Shown here in pieces: positions 1-10,377 of a DNA stretch of 64,000 nucleotides. Below the pieces are notes generated by a model that saw only the letters and a program-made list of their open reading frames with translations, was not told the DNA's origin and ran no database searches. Source of the DNA: Prorocentrum cordatum (Eukaryota > Sar > Dinophyceae > Prorocentrales > Prorocentraceae); assembly GCA_963575745.1 (NCBI GenBank), contig CAUYUJ010002091.1, forward strand, positions 320,223 to 384,222. Reading direction: 5' to 3'. The position numbers and the translations under genes were made by a program. Each line of letters begins with the position of its first letter. The first letter of the stretch is position 1.

Positions 1-180
1 CGTCCCATCCTCTCCCTCTCTCCCCATGCATCTTCGCCCCTACTCCCTCCCCTCCTCATCCTCCCTCCCTCCGTCCTCGCCGTCCTCCCACTCCCTCACC
101 CCCCCTCCCTCATCCTCCCCCTCCCTCCCTCCTCCTACTCCTCCTCTTCCTTCTCCTCCTCCTCCTCCTCCTCTGTGCTC
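1..180. repeat. TCC-rich polypyrimidine tract
   Basis: Almost pure C and T on the plus strand, with CTC/TCC runs near 140-172. Short open frames across it are low-complexity and not genes. Confidence 0.9.
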
Positions 181-289
181 GCGGGCCGTAGGCCTCGTGA
201 GCAATTGCCAGCGTGGTTGAAGATCCCGTGCCGATGCGGAGCCCGCTCACGAAGCGGGAGGGCGGAGGCTCAAGTAGTGGCGTAGCGTC

Positions 290-520
290 CCGGCCTGCCT
301 GCAGCCCACCGAAGAATCTTCTAAGAACCCTTGGTGGTTTGCGCGAGATGTTCTTAGAACATTTCTGGCTGAGACAGTACTGTTCCAGCACACGTCTTTC
401 ATGGTCCAAGAACATGGCTTCTGTTCTTGGAACATTACTCCGTTCTAAGAACATGCCGCGGTAGGCCTATAGGAATGGCGGGACGGTCGGTCCCTGCTCG
501 AGGCGGCTTCAAGAGTCCGA
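290..520. repeat. Dispersed repeat family B, copy 1
   Basis: Resembles 41372-41580. Both hold an ATGTTCTTAGAAC block and end with GGTAGGCCT, a short A-rich stretch, then GGGACGGTCGGT and CCTGCTC. CTAAGAAC and GTTCTTAG occur on both sides, so it may fold back on itself. No coding frame was recognised. Confidence 0.6.
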
Positions 521-552
521 GCCCCCTTAGGCCAGGAGAGGAGGGAACCCGG

Positions 553-740
553 GGGACGAACAATGACATAAACATGAAAAGTCGGAGGTCCGCGCGGATG
601 CCTCGGGTCCGCGCTGGACCCCCCTCCTTGGCGCGCGGAGCGCGCCAGGGGTTTGGAGGCGCCGCCAGGGGGGTCCAGCGCGGATCCGAGAAATCCGCGT
701 GGACCTCAGAGTTGTTCTGATTATGTCATTGTTCGTTCCC
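553..740. mobile_element. MITE-A copy 1 (foldback element)
   Basis: The left end reads ACGAACAATGACATAA and the right end carries its reverse complement. Inside, GGAGGTCCGCGCGGA on the left faces TCCGCGTGGACCTC on the right, and a GC-rich centre with GGCGCGCGGAGCGCGCC joins them. It encodes nothing recognisable. The same core occurs at 3544-3738 and, more diverged, at 47884-48078. Confidence 0.75.
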
Positions 741-1101
741 TTTGTGTCTCCCCAAACCCCCACATTGGATGCGGCTGTGGTGAAGCCGCCCTCCATCCCT
801 CTTCGCATCCGATGCCGTGAGTGGAGGGGGTCCTGCGGGAAAGAACTCCTATTGAACGAGACGTTCAACTTGATTTCGGCATGGTGTAAGCAAGGTTTTC
901 AAAACTTCCAGGCCCTGGGCTGGCAAAACACCTCTCGGGGCGAAAGGGTTCCTGCAGAAGGCACTAGTTCCAGGGCCCGTTTCCCTCAAGGCCCACTTCC
1001 CTCGCGGCAAGCCGCCGCCCCGGTTCTCCATCGCCCTCCCTCCTTCCCGATCTGTCGATGCTCGTTTGGGGGACCTTCCCGAGACCCACCTTACGGATCT
1101 G
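741..1101. other. No feature recognised
   Basis: Mixed sequence without a repeat or a plausible coding frame. Confidence 0.5.
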
Positions 1102-1200
1102 TTCGACTCCAGTTCGACTCCAGTTGGATTTAAGATCGACTCAAGTTCGACTCAAGTTCGGCTCAGGTTCGACTCAGGCTCGACTCAGGTTCGATTCGAG
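1102..1200. repeat. 11-bp minisatellite, nine units
   Basis: Nine consecutive units of the form TTCGACTCAGG, most with one or two substitutions. The period is exact across 99 bp. Confidence 0.9.
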
Positions 1201-1284
1201 TCGACGGACGTTCGACGCAGCTTCGGCGCACGAGTGGAGCGAGCGGCTCCAAGAAGGTCCACAGGATGAGCATCTGACGATCTC

Positions 1285-1545
1285 CGCCCCCCCCCCCCTC
1301 GCTCACTCCTTCACCCGCTCCCTCCCATGTTCCCCCCCCGCCTCCTCTCCCCTTTCATCCTCCCTTCGTCCTCCTCCCTCCCTCGCTCCTTCCTCTCATC
1401 CCCTCCTTCTGTCCTGCCCTCCTCCCCTGCCCCCTCTCATTCTCCATTCACACCCCAACTCCTACCCATTCCGAGTTGTCCTCCCCTCCCCCTCCACGCT
1501 TCTTCCCTTTTCCCTCCTCCCTCCCCCCCTTGGCGCGAGTCGTTC
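1285..1545. repeat. Polypyrimidine tract
   Basis: C/T-rich sequence with CCCTCC and CTCC runs. No gene seen. Confidence 0.85.
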
Positions 1546-1651
1546 GGCGTCTCTCGGCCGCCCTGGAACGGGCGCTTCCCGATGGCAGGAGATGTTGCAT
1601 GACACCGTCCTTCGCCCGCTAGTTCTCTGCACTCCGCTCTCCGCCTCCTCG

Positions 1652-1818
1652 TAGGGCGACGAGATCTATACATATCCACTGCTCCCGGCCAGGCCAATCC
1701 TGGGCCCAAGAGCTGTGTATACGCCCTCCTGGCTTGGCCAGGGAGGCATATACACCGCTCCTGGGCCCAGGATGGGCCTGGCCAGGAGCAGTGGATATGC
1801 ACAGATCTCGTCGCCCTA
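1652..1818. mobile_element. MITE-D: 167-bp foldback with TCCTCG target duplication
   Basis: The two halves are near-perfect inverted repeats: TAGGGCGACGAGATCT opens it and AGATCTCGTCGCCCTA closes it, and the similarity continues through TATCCACTGCTC and CCTGGGCCCA almost to the centre. TCCTCG lies directly outside both ends (1646-1651 and 1819-1824), as expected for a target-site duplication. No protein is encoded, so it would be a non-autonomous DNA element or another hairpin-shaped insertion. Confidence 0.85.
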
Positions 1819-2049
1819 TCCTCGTCTCCCTGCCCCGAGGAGCCCCGGATGAAGCGGACGCTCGGTGACCACCCGCTGGCCGCGGCGCCAGCGAAGAGGG
1901 CCGGCCCTGCGCCGGAGCCGCCCGCGGGCGCCGCGGGTCGCTGCCGCCAGGCGCGCGGGCGACCGATCGCCAGAAGGCTACCGCTACGCCCACGGCAGCC
2001 CTGAGATGCGAACGCCGCAATGTGCTCACGCCGGTTGTGCCCGCAGATC
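1819..2049. other. GC-rich spacer, no gene recognised
   Basis: Open frames cross it on both strands but none has recognisable motifs, and they overlap foldback elements. Confidence 0.5.
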
Positions 2050-2216
2050 GGGGGAGAAAAAGATACGGATACGTGTTGTCCCCCGTCGTTTTCGGCCTTT
2101 CCTGGTCCTCCTGGGGAATCCTCGTTGTCACCGCTGGATTCGCCTCGAAATTCTGGTCAGAACGCACCCCAAGAGAGGTCCGGGGACAACACGTATCCGT
2201 ATCTTTCCGCCCCCCA
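2050..2216. mobile_element. Foldback element (MITE-like)
   Basis: AAAGATACGGATACGTGTTG at 2059-2078 recurs as its reverse complement at about 2187-2206, followed by a C-run mirroring the opening G-run. The arms are about 34 bp around a non-repeated centre of about 100 bp. Confidence 0.8.
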
Positions 2217-2425
2217 AGCAGAGTGTTGGTCGGACGATCCACAGTTGGGTGCGGACGACACGGGCACAAAGCCGAGAGCAGTTCCTGCTATTTCTGGACG
2301 GGGCTCGCTGTCGCTGTCGCCGCGGCATGCGTGCACTTGGAAAAGGCCGCCGCCTGCCCAACAGATGCCGCTGCTGGCTGGGGGGGCAACACGAGTTGAT
2401 GGGCACTGCACCCATCTTTGCCTTA

Positions 2426-2510
2426 CCCACTCCGGGCGTCCGAAGTCGGGGCCCGGGGCCCCCACAGGTCGGCCCGGCTCGAGAGCTGCTGCAGAAGGAT
2501 CGGGGTCGAG
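2426..2510 (+). repeat. 85-bp direct repeat, copy 1
   Basis: Matches 2785-2869 with few substitutions. Shared blocks include GGCCCCCACA and AGAGCTGCTGCAGAAGGATC. Confidence 0.85.
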
Positions 2511-2519
2511 AGTTATGAT

Positions 2520-2665
2520 GTTCCAGCCCAGAAATAATCTCGAGCGCCAAGAAATTACCGAAACTGGAGGGTGTTTTCATGTGTCGGGCTCTGGGAGGCG
2601 ATACTCGTTCGATACTGTTTCGATCATCATCTGGGAGCTCGAACTTATTTCTGGGATATGGTTCC
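2520..2665. mobile_element. Short foldback between the 85-bp repeats
   Basis: CCCAGAAATAATCTCGAGC at 2527-2545 faces GCTCGAACTTATTTCTGGG at 2637-2655, an imperfect inverted repeat. The flanking 85-bp direct repeats suggest a composite insertion. Confidence 0.6.
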
Positions 2666-2784
2666 CCATCGCGGGCAGCCGTCGCGCGCCGAATGTGCTC
2701 CGGCACCCGTCGCGGCGCGACGACGAGGCGAGGTTGACCCCTGTCGGGGGGTACCCCCCCACGCTTACTAAGAAACTCAGAGTA

Positions 2785-2869
2785 CCCACTTGGGCCGTCC
2801 GAAATCGGGGCCCAGGGCCCCCACATATCGGCCCGGCTCTAGAGCTGCTGCAGAAGGATCGGGGTCGAG
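2785..2869 (+). repeat. 85-bp direct repeat, copy 2
   Basis: Second copy of the repeat at 2426-2510, in the same orientation. Confidence 0.85.
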
Positions 2870-3021
2870 GGCTCCGTTCGTGACTCCCCACGGCGTTTTG
2901 GCACTCTTCGCGGCTTCTCGTGCGCCCCCGGGGGAGGCAGCGGCGCGCCACCACCACCACGCTCCTTGGGCCAGGGCCGCCTTGAGGTCGAGGATTTGGT
3001 GTGTCTCCCGTCGCTTCTGGT

Positions 3022-3192
3022 CAGTATCGTTTAACCGATCCCCATCCCCATCTCCATCCCCTTCGAGGCCCCCACCAAACTACCACCCCAGTTGGGGATA
3101 CACCCCTCGAAACCCGAAGATAACGACCTATATCCCCATCTAGGGGGGTAAATCGGCCAGCGGGGGGGATGGGGATCGGTTAAACGGTACTC
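3022..3192. mobile_element. Foldback element with GTTTAACCGATCCCC ends
   Basis: The left end has GTTTAACCGATCCCCATCCC and the right end its reverse complement. The match extends outward imperfectly through AGTA(T/C)C. No clear target duplication was found. Confidence 0.75.
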
Positions 3193-3205
3193 ATCTGGGC
3201 ATCCA

Positions 3206-3381
3206 AGATGGGGTCGGAGCAGATGGGGTCGGAGGATCGCGCCGCACCGCTGATGCATCGGCGATGCGGCTCGATGCGGAGCCCGATTTTCTCCACGCCG
3301 ACGTCGCCGACGCGTCGCCAACGTCGGCGATGCAATGGCGATGTGGCGCGATCTTCGACCCCATCTGGTCGGACCCCATCT
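3206..3381. mobile_element. Foldback element with AGATGGGGTC ends
   Basis: AGATGGGGTCGGAGCAGATG followed by GGGTCGGAGGATCGCGCC faces the near-exact reverse complement at about 3345-3381. The centre carries several GATGCATCGGCGATG-like sub-palindromes. Confidence 0.75.
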
Positions 3382-3543
3382 GGGAGGCCTCCATCGCTGG
3401 CCCCCGCCAGGAGGCCGTGCGCACCACCCCAGGGCCCAGCACGGCCCCGGCCAGGCGCGGCGATGACGTACCGCTGTCATTCCCCCCACGGCGCGTCGTC
3501 GTCGTCGTCGTCGCACGCCCTCCAGCCGCGACCCCCACTGCTG

Positions 3544-3738
3544 GGGGAACAAAAAGTGTCATAAACATAAAAGCTCGGAGGTCCGCGCGGACTTCTCGGA
3601 TCGGCGCTGTACCCCCCTCCCTGGCGCGCGGCGCGCGCCAGGGGCGGCGCCGGAGGCGCTGCTGGGGGGCCCCAGCGCCGATCCGAGAAATCCGCGTGGA
3701 CCTCCGAGTGTTTATGTTTATGCCACTTTTTGTTCCCC
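3544..3738. mobile_element. MITE-A copy 2 (foldback element)
   Basis: Starts GGGGAACAAAAAGTG and ends CACTTTTTGTTCCCC. The inner arms pair GGAGGTCCGCGCGGA with TCCGCGTGGACCTCC, as in copy 1, and the GC-rich centre is also shared. Confidence 0.85.
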
Positions 3739-3910
3739 TAACTGCGCGGTGGCGTAGCTAGGACGTCTGGCGACTCCAATCCGGCATCGCGCCGAAGGCT
3801 TCTAATTACTTGTGTTCGCACTGTTCGGCCCCCGCGGGCAGCGTCCGGGCCCTGGGGCCGTCCAGCAACGTGCTTGGATAACAGTGCTGTCCTGGGCAAG
3901 GGGTTTGGCC

Positions 3911-4072
3911 GACCTGTTTTCCACCACCACCGCCATAGGTTGGAGCGGGAGGGGGTCCTCCTCCTCTTCCTCCTCCACCTCCTCCTCCTCCTCGTCCTCC
4001 TCCTCCTCGTCCTCCACCTCCTTCCCCCCTCCAGCTTATGCTGGTGGTGGTGGTGGTGGTGGAAAACAGGCC
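3911..4072. mobile_element. Foldback element with a TCC microsatellite core
   Basis: CCTGTTTTCCACCACCACC at 3913-3931 is mirrored by the GGTGG run ending in GGAAAACAGG at 4070. Between the arms lies an interrupted (TCC)n tract (3955-4025), so the microsatellite sits in the loop. The Ser/Leu-rich frames over it are artefacts. Confidence 0.7.
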
Positions 4073-4769
4073 TATCAGGGTTCGAGGTCTCAAGGGACCG
4101 GCGGCGCGAAGACATCGAGCCATGGCCGCTGGCACCGCAGGTCGCCTGGGAAAGGGGACGCTCGCACCCGAAGTACCCCCGCAGGCGGCTTCTCGCCTGC
4201 AGCCCCCGAGTTCCCTTCCCCACCACAGGCTGGACACACGGAACAGAGAGGAACCTCGGGGTCACACCACCGGGGGCTATTCGGACGCACCCCCCCGTCG
4301 AGGATGGACGCCCCCCAGAGAGCCAGGGAACGGGACCGCCGCAGGGTGGGGGCCATCGGGCAGGAGTGTGCCCAGGAGGCTTCTGACCCTGGAGGCTTTC
4401 TTATCTGATGCGGGCGGCGGCGCTATCTGTGTGTGAAGCCCGCTCATATCATCACTGCTGACGTCTCGGCTCAGGTACTGGAGACAGGTACAGCGCCGCC
4501 TGCCTGCGGCGCATGGGAAAAGGGATTGCTACCCTCTCCCTTGCCTTACCCTCTCCATTGCCTTCCTCCACCTACGGCAATCCTTGTAGGTTCGATTCCT
4601 CGGTCGTCAACCGACATACACACTGCCCATGGCCAGCCAGCGGTTGGAAGAGTCCTCTTCTGGCCCGGGCTGCTCTCCGAGAGGGGCCGAACGGCCATGC
4701 GCGGCCGCCCTGGAGGCTGGAGCCCCGCGCGCCGCCGCGCTGGGCCTGGACAGGCCCTGCTCCAAGAGG
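4073..4769. other. No gene recognised
   Basis: GC-rich unique-looking sequence with overlapping open frames on both strands and no domain motif. Confidence 0.5.
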
Positions 4770-4940
4770 GGGAACAACACACACATATACAAGTCGCCGT
4801 CGATTCTCAGGAAGACATGGGACAATATGGGAAGTGGGGGGGAAGACGAAAATCAAGAACACATGAGAAAATACGGGGGGTCCTGGTATTCGTGTGTATT
4901 TACGTGTGTGTGTGCGCCCCTGGGCACCTTCAGGTGCTGT
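4770..4940 (+). repeat. Dispersed repeat family C, copy 1
   Basis: Similar to 35448-35615. Shared features in order are an ACACA-rich start, GTCGA-T/C-TC-C/T-CAGGAA, ATATGGGAAGTG, GAGACGAAAA, a short A-rich stretch, then CGG-GTCCTG and GTGTGTATTTA. Confidence 0.65.
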
Positions 4941-5640
4941 CTGGTGAGGGGGGACAAGGGAAACGTAGTTTCGTTTGAGTTTGAAGTTGCACCTGCTTCC
5001 AGACCCCGGGTTTCTTCTCGTGCGGCTACGCGTAAGAGTGAGCTTTCGCCGTGGTGACCTGTCCTAGCCCGCGCAGCAAAAAGGCATTGTTACATAGGGC
5101 CACTTCTTGCGCGCAGCGGATTCGAGGCTTTTGTTGGCGGTTTCGTCTGTTCTCGGCGGGTTGCCAACCTCGGGCTGCTTTTCAGCAGCTGCGGTTCATC
5201 GAGGACATTCCGGGGGTGCCCGAATCGTCCCGGACGGCCGCTGGAGAGTGGAGCCACGAGCCGAAGACCAAGGGTCCCAGGTCTCGCACTGAAGTGCCCG
5301 CTGGGATGTGCCCAGCGGTCAGTGCCACCGCGTCTGCGTCGGTCGCGCCAAACTAGCTGGCCGCTGCGCGCGCGTGCTTGGCTTGGCGCGGTCGCAAAAA
5401 TGCACCAGCCAATGCCAGGCATTCATCGCAATCGCCACCGCATGGGTTTTGCAAACCAAGTTGCGGCTGAATGGGTGGGATGTTTCCAAAAAGCGTGGGA
5501 TGTGTCATATCGTTTGTTTAAAAGATAAGTTGCGCAACGTACAATGCACCACACAAATTGGTCCGCGACGATTCTGCCGCACAGGTTGCATCACGTATAT
5601 TACATCGCGTCGAAGCTACCCGAGAAAACAACAAACAAAC
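4941..5640. other. No feature recognised
   Basis: No repeat, RNA gene or protein motif was recognised here. Confidence 0.5.
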
Positions 5641-6010
5641 TCTGTTTAGGGCTGTAGGGTGATGGGACAATAAGGCTATAAGGCATTGGGGCTCTTGGGC
5701 TTTAGGGCTACACGGCTACAGGGCCATAGGGATATGGGGCTATAGGTCTATAGGACTTTAGGGTTATAGGGCTACAAGGCTATAGGGGTGAAGAGGTATG
5801 AGGGAGATTGGGTTATAAGGGTTAGTAGGGCTATAGGGCTGGAGGGCTACAGGGCTATGGAGCTATATGACTGTAGGCTATGGGGCTATAGAGCTATAAG
5901 GCAATAGGGTTATGGGCTATAGGGCTATAGTGCTACAGGGCTATAGGTCTATAGGGCGATAGGGAAATCGGGCTACACGGGTATATGGCTATAGGGCTAT
6001 CGGAGGTTGG
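5641..6010 (+). repeat. 8-bp minisatellite GGGCTATA, block 1
   Basis: Degenerate head-to-tail GGGCTATA units with variants such as GGGCTACA and GGTCTATA. Confidence 0.9.
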
Positions 6011-6194
6011 GGGTGAGATTGCACTGGAACGGAAACCCCCAACCGGGAAATCCTTTTGTTTCGTTCGTGTCGTGCGTACGGGCGAGGCGAAGCTGCGTGG
6101 GCGCCCGAGAGGAATGAACCCGCCGTTGCTAGGGCGAAGACAAGGCACATGTTTCTTCTCCGTCCGCCCGCCCAGCGGTGGCCCTAGGGGTTTC

Positions 6195-6320
6195 CCGTGG
6201 TGTCTCGTTGAATGAGATTGATAGTGATATCGATTGTGGGATCGACAAGTGTCCCGTGGTGTCCCGTGGTCCCCGCGGTGTCCCGTTGAATGAGATCGAT
6301 AGTGAGATCGATTGAGTCAG
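6195..6320 (+). repeat. Local direct duplication
   Basis: A GTTGAATGAGAT-GATAGTGA-ATCGATTG block occurs at about 6209 and again at about 6286, with GTGTCCCGTGGT repeats between. Confidence 0.7.
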
Positions 6321-6369
6321 ATGTTGGTTCCCCCCTGTCCTCCCCCCACAACCTCCTTATTTCCCGAAG

Positions 6370-6560
6370 GGTGGTCGTATAGGTAGGACTATAAGGCTAC
6401 AGGGCTATAGGGCTATCAGGCTCCAGGGTTATAGGACTATTCGGGATATTGGGCTATCTGGCTAGTGGGCTATAGGGCTATTAGGGCTATAGGGCTATAG
6501 GGCTACAGGGCAACAAAGCTATGGAGCTAGAAGGCTATAAGGCTATAAGGCTATATGGCT
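6370..6560 (+). repeat. 8-bp minisatellite GGGCTATA, block 2
   Basis: Same unit as 5641-6010, so an insertion or divergence of about 360 bp splits one array. Confidence 0.9.
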
Positions 6561-6689
6561 ACGGGCCACCCAGGCACCCGGGCACCCGTGCACCCGGGCG
6601 TACCGCCGAAACCTGCGCCGTATTTCACCTAACCGTATGGATCCGCCAGGACCCCTTCAGAGGCAAGCTCTGATTGGGGAATGACCACG

Positions 6690-6742
6690 CACATATCTAT
6701 CTATCTGTATACAAGATATATCTATATATACACATATATATA

Positions 6743-6775
<33 letters not shown>
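6690..6775. repeat. TA/CTAT microsatellite
   Basis: TATCTATC and (TA)n runs. A Tyr/Ile-rich frame over it is an artefact. Confidence 0.9.
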
Positions 6776-6778
<3 letters not shown>

Positions 6779-6984
6779 GACAGCCCCCCCCTCGCACCCA
6801 TTCTCCGCCGTCCTCCTTTCCACGAGGCTGGAGTCGTGCCGTTCCCCCTTCTCTTCGCTGAAGCCTTCCCCTGCGTCCGATAGCGGCACATGCTCCACAA
6901 ACGCCGACGTGACAGATGCAATCGTCTGTTTCCTCGGCATAGAGGGGGAACCAGCGTGTGAGCCATCCTGTCGACGAGAAGTCA

Positions 6985-8045
6985 GCAAACCTTGCGATTG
7001 AATTTGGGAACTTGGGATCCCTGGGTTGCAACTCCACGACGCATTGGTTTTCATTGGGGTTCTTAGGGGTTTTGGGGATTTTAGCAAATCCAACCTTGGG
7101 ATCCCCAGATGCCGAGGGCTCCGAATCCAAGGAATCCTAATGCAATCGCAGGGTTCGCGACGTCGGTGATGCGCGAACCCTGCGATTTCATTGAGGTTCC
7201 TGGGATTTCTGCGATGCGAATCCACCACACATTGGTTTTGCATTTGGGTTCATTGGATCCTTGGATTTCAAGCCTTGGAGCAAAACCAACCTTGGGATCC
7301 CCAGTAGGTCCAGGGCTCCGAATCCAAGGAATCCGAATGCAATCGCAGGGTTCGCGACGTCGGTGATGCGCAAATCCTGCGATGTCATTTGGATTCCTGG
7401 GATTTCTGTGATGCGAATCCACCACACGTTGGTTTTGCATCTGGATTCCTGGGATTCCTTTGATTCCAAGCCTTGGAGCAACACCAACCTTGGGATCCCC
7501 AGTAGGTCCAGGGCTCAGATTCCCAGGACCCCCCGTGGAATCTCAAGGGCCGTGACGTCGGCGATGCGCCAACTTTATGGTTTCATTGGGATTCCTGTGA
7601 GTTCTGGGATTCAAATCCACCACGCACTGGTTGTTCATTTGGATTCCTGGGATTCCTTGGTTTGGAGCAAAACCAACCTTGGGACCCCCAGATGTCCATG
7701 GCTCAGAACCGAAGCGACCTCATTGAAATCGCAGGGTTCTCGGCGTCGGTGATGCGCAAACCTTGTCATTTGATTAGGGGTTCCACCACGCACAGGCGTT
7801 GAATTGCGGTTCCTGGGGTTTCAAGCTTTGGGGCAAAACCGAGCTGGGGAACCCCTGGAAGCCCAGGGCTTAGAACCCCAGGAAGCGTTGTAAACTCACA
7901 GGCTTCGCGACGTCGGTGATGCGCAAACCTTGTGATTTCATTTGGGTTCTTGGGGTTTCTGGGATGCTAAATCACGACGCATCGGTTTCTCAGTGGGATT
8001 TCTGGGGTTCTTGGAATATTCAGCTTTGGAGCAAAACCACAGTAC
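6985..8045 (+). repeat. Degenerate tandem array, period about 175-198 bp
   Basis: The landmark CCAACCTTGGGA recurs near 7092, 7288, 7486 and 7675, with a weaker match near 7850. Each unit also has CGACGTCGGTGATGCGC and a GGATTCCTGGGATT stretch. Divergence is moderate. Confidence 0.8.
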
Positions 8046-8620
8046 GAACCCTGGAGTCCCTGAAGGTCCAGGGCTGAAACCCAAGGAACCCCAACCATCC
8101 CAATGAAACACCAGTTTGTGGTGGATTTGCATTCCAGAAATCACATGCATCCAAGTGGACCCATAGGGTCTGCGCATAGCCAGCGTCACGGCCTCGAGAT
8201 GGCATTGGGATTCCTGGGATTATAAGCCAAGGTTGGTTTTGTTCCAAGGCTTGAAATCCAAGGACTCCAAATGCAAAGTCAGTGTGCGGTGGATCTGAAG
8301 CCCAGAAATCAGGGGACCGCCAATGTAATCGCAGGGTTTGCGCATCACCGACGTCGCGAACCGTGTGATGTCAGTTGGATTCCAGGCGTTCTGGGCCCTG
8401 GGCTTCCAGGGGATCCCCAGGTCGCTTTTTTGTTCCAGGGCTTGAGACCCCAGCGACCACAGGAATCCCAATGCAAAGCCCGTGCGCCGTCCGTGGATTT
8501 GAATCCCAGAAACCCAAGGAATCCCAGTGACATCGCAGGGTGTGGCGATCCTCTGGCACCGAAGGGCTGTAAGGTTTGGACGCCCCTGGCGTCGCGAACC
8601 CTGCGGTTTCAATGTGTTGT
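8046..8620 (-). repeat. Inverted continuation of the 195-bp array
   Basis: The same unit appears reversed: GCGCATCACCGACGTCGCG near 8339 and CCAAGGTTGGTTTTG near 8227 are reverse complements of the landmarks in 6985-8045. The array is therefore two oppositely oriented blocks meeting near 8.05-8.1 kb. Confidence 0.75.
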
Positions 8621-8679
8621 TTGCTTCCGGGTGTCCAGGGTTCTTCCCTCACCGACGGGAGCCCACTTAGTATTGAACG

Positions 8680-9730
8680 GATTCCAGATCCAGCTGGCTT
8701 GCATTCGATTCCTGTTGGGAGGAACTTGGGATCTATTTGGGGCGACGCGGATCCCATACGCAGCTGCTTCCAGCGATATTCTTCTTAGGGCATACCAGAA
8801 TCGGATTGAGCAAAGCCCATCTCCAGCTACGCCAGATTAGATTCCGATGGAAATGCACTCCGCAATTATAGTAACATGGTGCATATCACAGGCCCAGCTC
8901 ATCCACATTGGATTCCCAGTGCGGTTTCCATTGTATTCCGAGTGCGACCGAATTCGAACCCATTTGGGACATAACAAATTTCAAGCCCAGTTGATTCGAG
9001 TTAGGTCACCATTCAAATGTACATGGAATGTAGCAAGCCCCTGATCCAGCTGAATATGATGCGTTTCCCATTGGCATCGAACGAACATCGAATTGGAAAT
9101 GGACCAGCTCCCAGACCCAGCTGACCCAAAGTGAGTCCCTATTGGAATCAAAACATATTCTGTTTGAAATGGAGCCGAAGCCGAATCCAGCTGGTTTTAA
9201 TCAGTTTTATGCGTGTGCCAACTTAGAATGTACTTGGAATTGGGCGCAACTAGTTCCAGCGTGTTCCAATCATGCTCGAGTGAAATGTAAGCAGTCATGA
9301 AAGCCGAATTGGAGACCAGGCGATCCCAAGTCCAGCTGATTTCACTTGTATTGCCATTGGGGTATGTATATATATATGTACATGTGTATATTTACATGTA
9401 TATATATATATGTATATGTATAATATACATGGTATTGAGCAGGTCCCAGTTCCAGCTGACTCAGATGAGAGTCCGAGTGGAATAGCAGGTAAGTGGGGTG
9501 GAGCATATCCCACATCCAGCTGACCCGTTGGATTCGCATTGGCACGGAATTAAGCATTACTTCGACTTGACAGATCCCAACCCAGGTGATTACACTTGGA
9601 TGCCGATTGGGATTTGGTTGGAATCGAACTGGAATTGAACAGATCCCAGAACCAGCTGTGTCCAATCTGAATACTATCGGGATCTGCTTAGGATTTAGAA
9701 TGGAGCAGATCCCAGATCCAGCTGATGCTA
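8680..9730 (+). repeat. Degenerate minisatellite, about 70-bp period
   Basis: (A/C)CCAGCTGA-like cores preceded by GAGCAGATCCCAG-like sequence recur about every 65-80 bp (for example 9046, 9117, 9187, 9253, 9332, 9452, 9516, 9717). A TA-rich microsatellite interrupts one unit at 9360-9435. Confidence 0.75.
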
Positions 9731-9889
9731 TTTCGACTCCCGCACGAGAAAACAGTGGAACATGACTCACAGGAAAGATGGATGAGCAGGCCCGGATGAA
9801 AAGAAGACGGATGACCAGTAATAGCACGAATTAAGAGTTCAAAGACCGATGCAACATGAACGGGTGCGGTGGGGTTACATATGTACATA

Positions 9890-10020
9890 AACATTTAGGT
9901 ATGTGTCTACATCGACATACACATCTATACACTTATGTACACTTGTATGTGTAAGAAATACAAGCACACACACACACGCACATACATTTATATATATGTA
10001 TATATAGATATACAGATAGA
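9890..10020. repeat. ACAT/CA/TA microsatellites
   Basis: Runs of ACATATGTACAT, CACACACACA and TATATGTATA. Confidence 0.85.
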
Positions 10021-10129
10021 TTCCTTCTCGAATATCAGTATAAGTCCATCCCCCTCCCACACAAAACCTCTTACCCCGTGCATAACTTCGGCCCTGGGCG
10101 CTCCCGCCGGCGTAGAATGATAATTTCCA

Positions 10130-10330
10130 GTTTGGGCAGCCCCTCGTGGCCACCCTACGCCGCTCGGGCGGGCCCACGATCGCTTCCTCGACGGTCCCGC
10201 GGAGGCCCGAGACGGCCCAAGACCGTTCCAGAGCAGCCCATGGGCGCTCAAAGTGGGCCCACAGTGACTTCAAGTCGGATCCAGAAGCCCCCAAGACGCC
10301 GCAAGAGGCCCCCCAGGAGGATTCACAAGA
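10130..10330 (-). repeat. GGGCC-CTTGG minisatellite-like block
   Basis: On the minus strand it reads as degenerate TTGGGCCNTCTT units, the theme also seen near 12.5, 14.4-14.9, 35.1, 39.9 and 59.3 kb. Confidence 0.5.
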
Positions 10331-10377
10331 GGCACCACGTATCCCATTCCTTAGATCAAGCGTACATTCTCTGCATA

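Noticed and set aside
5640-5710. Telomere-type TTTAGGG repeats
   Set aside because: TTTAGGG appears only singly inside the GGGCTATA minisatellite; there is no tandem telomere array.
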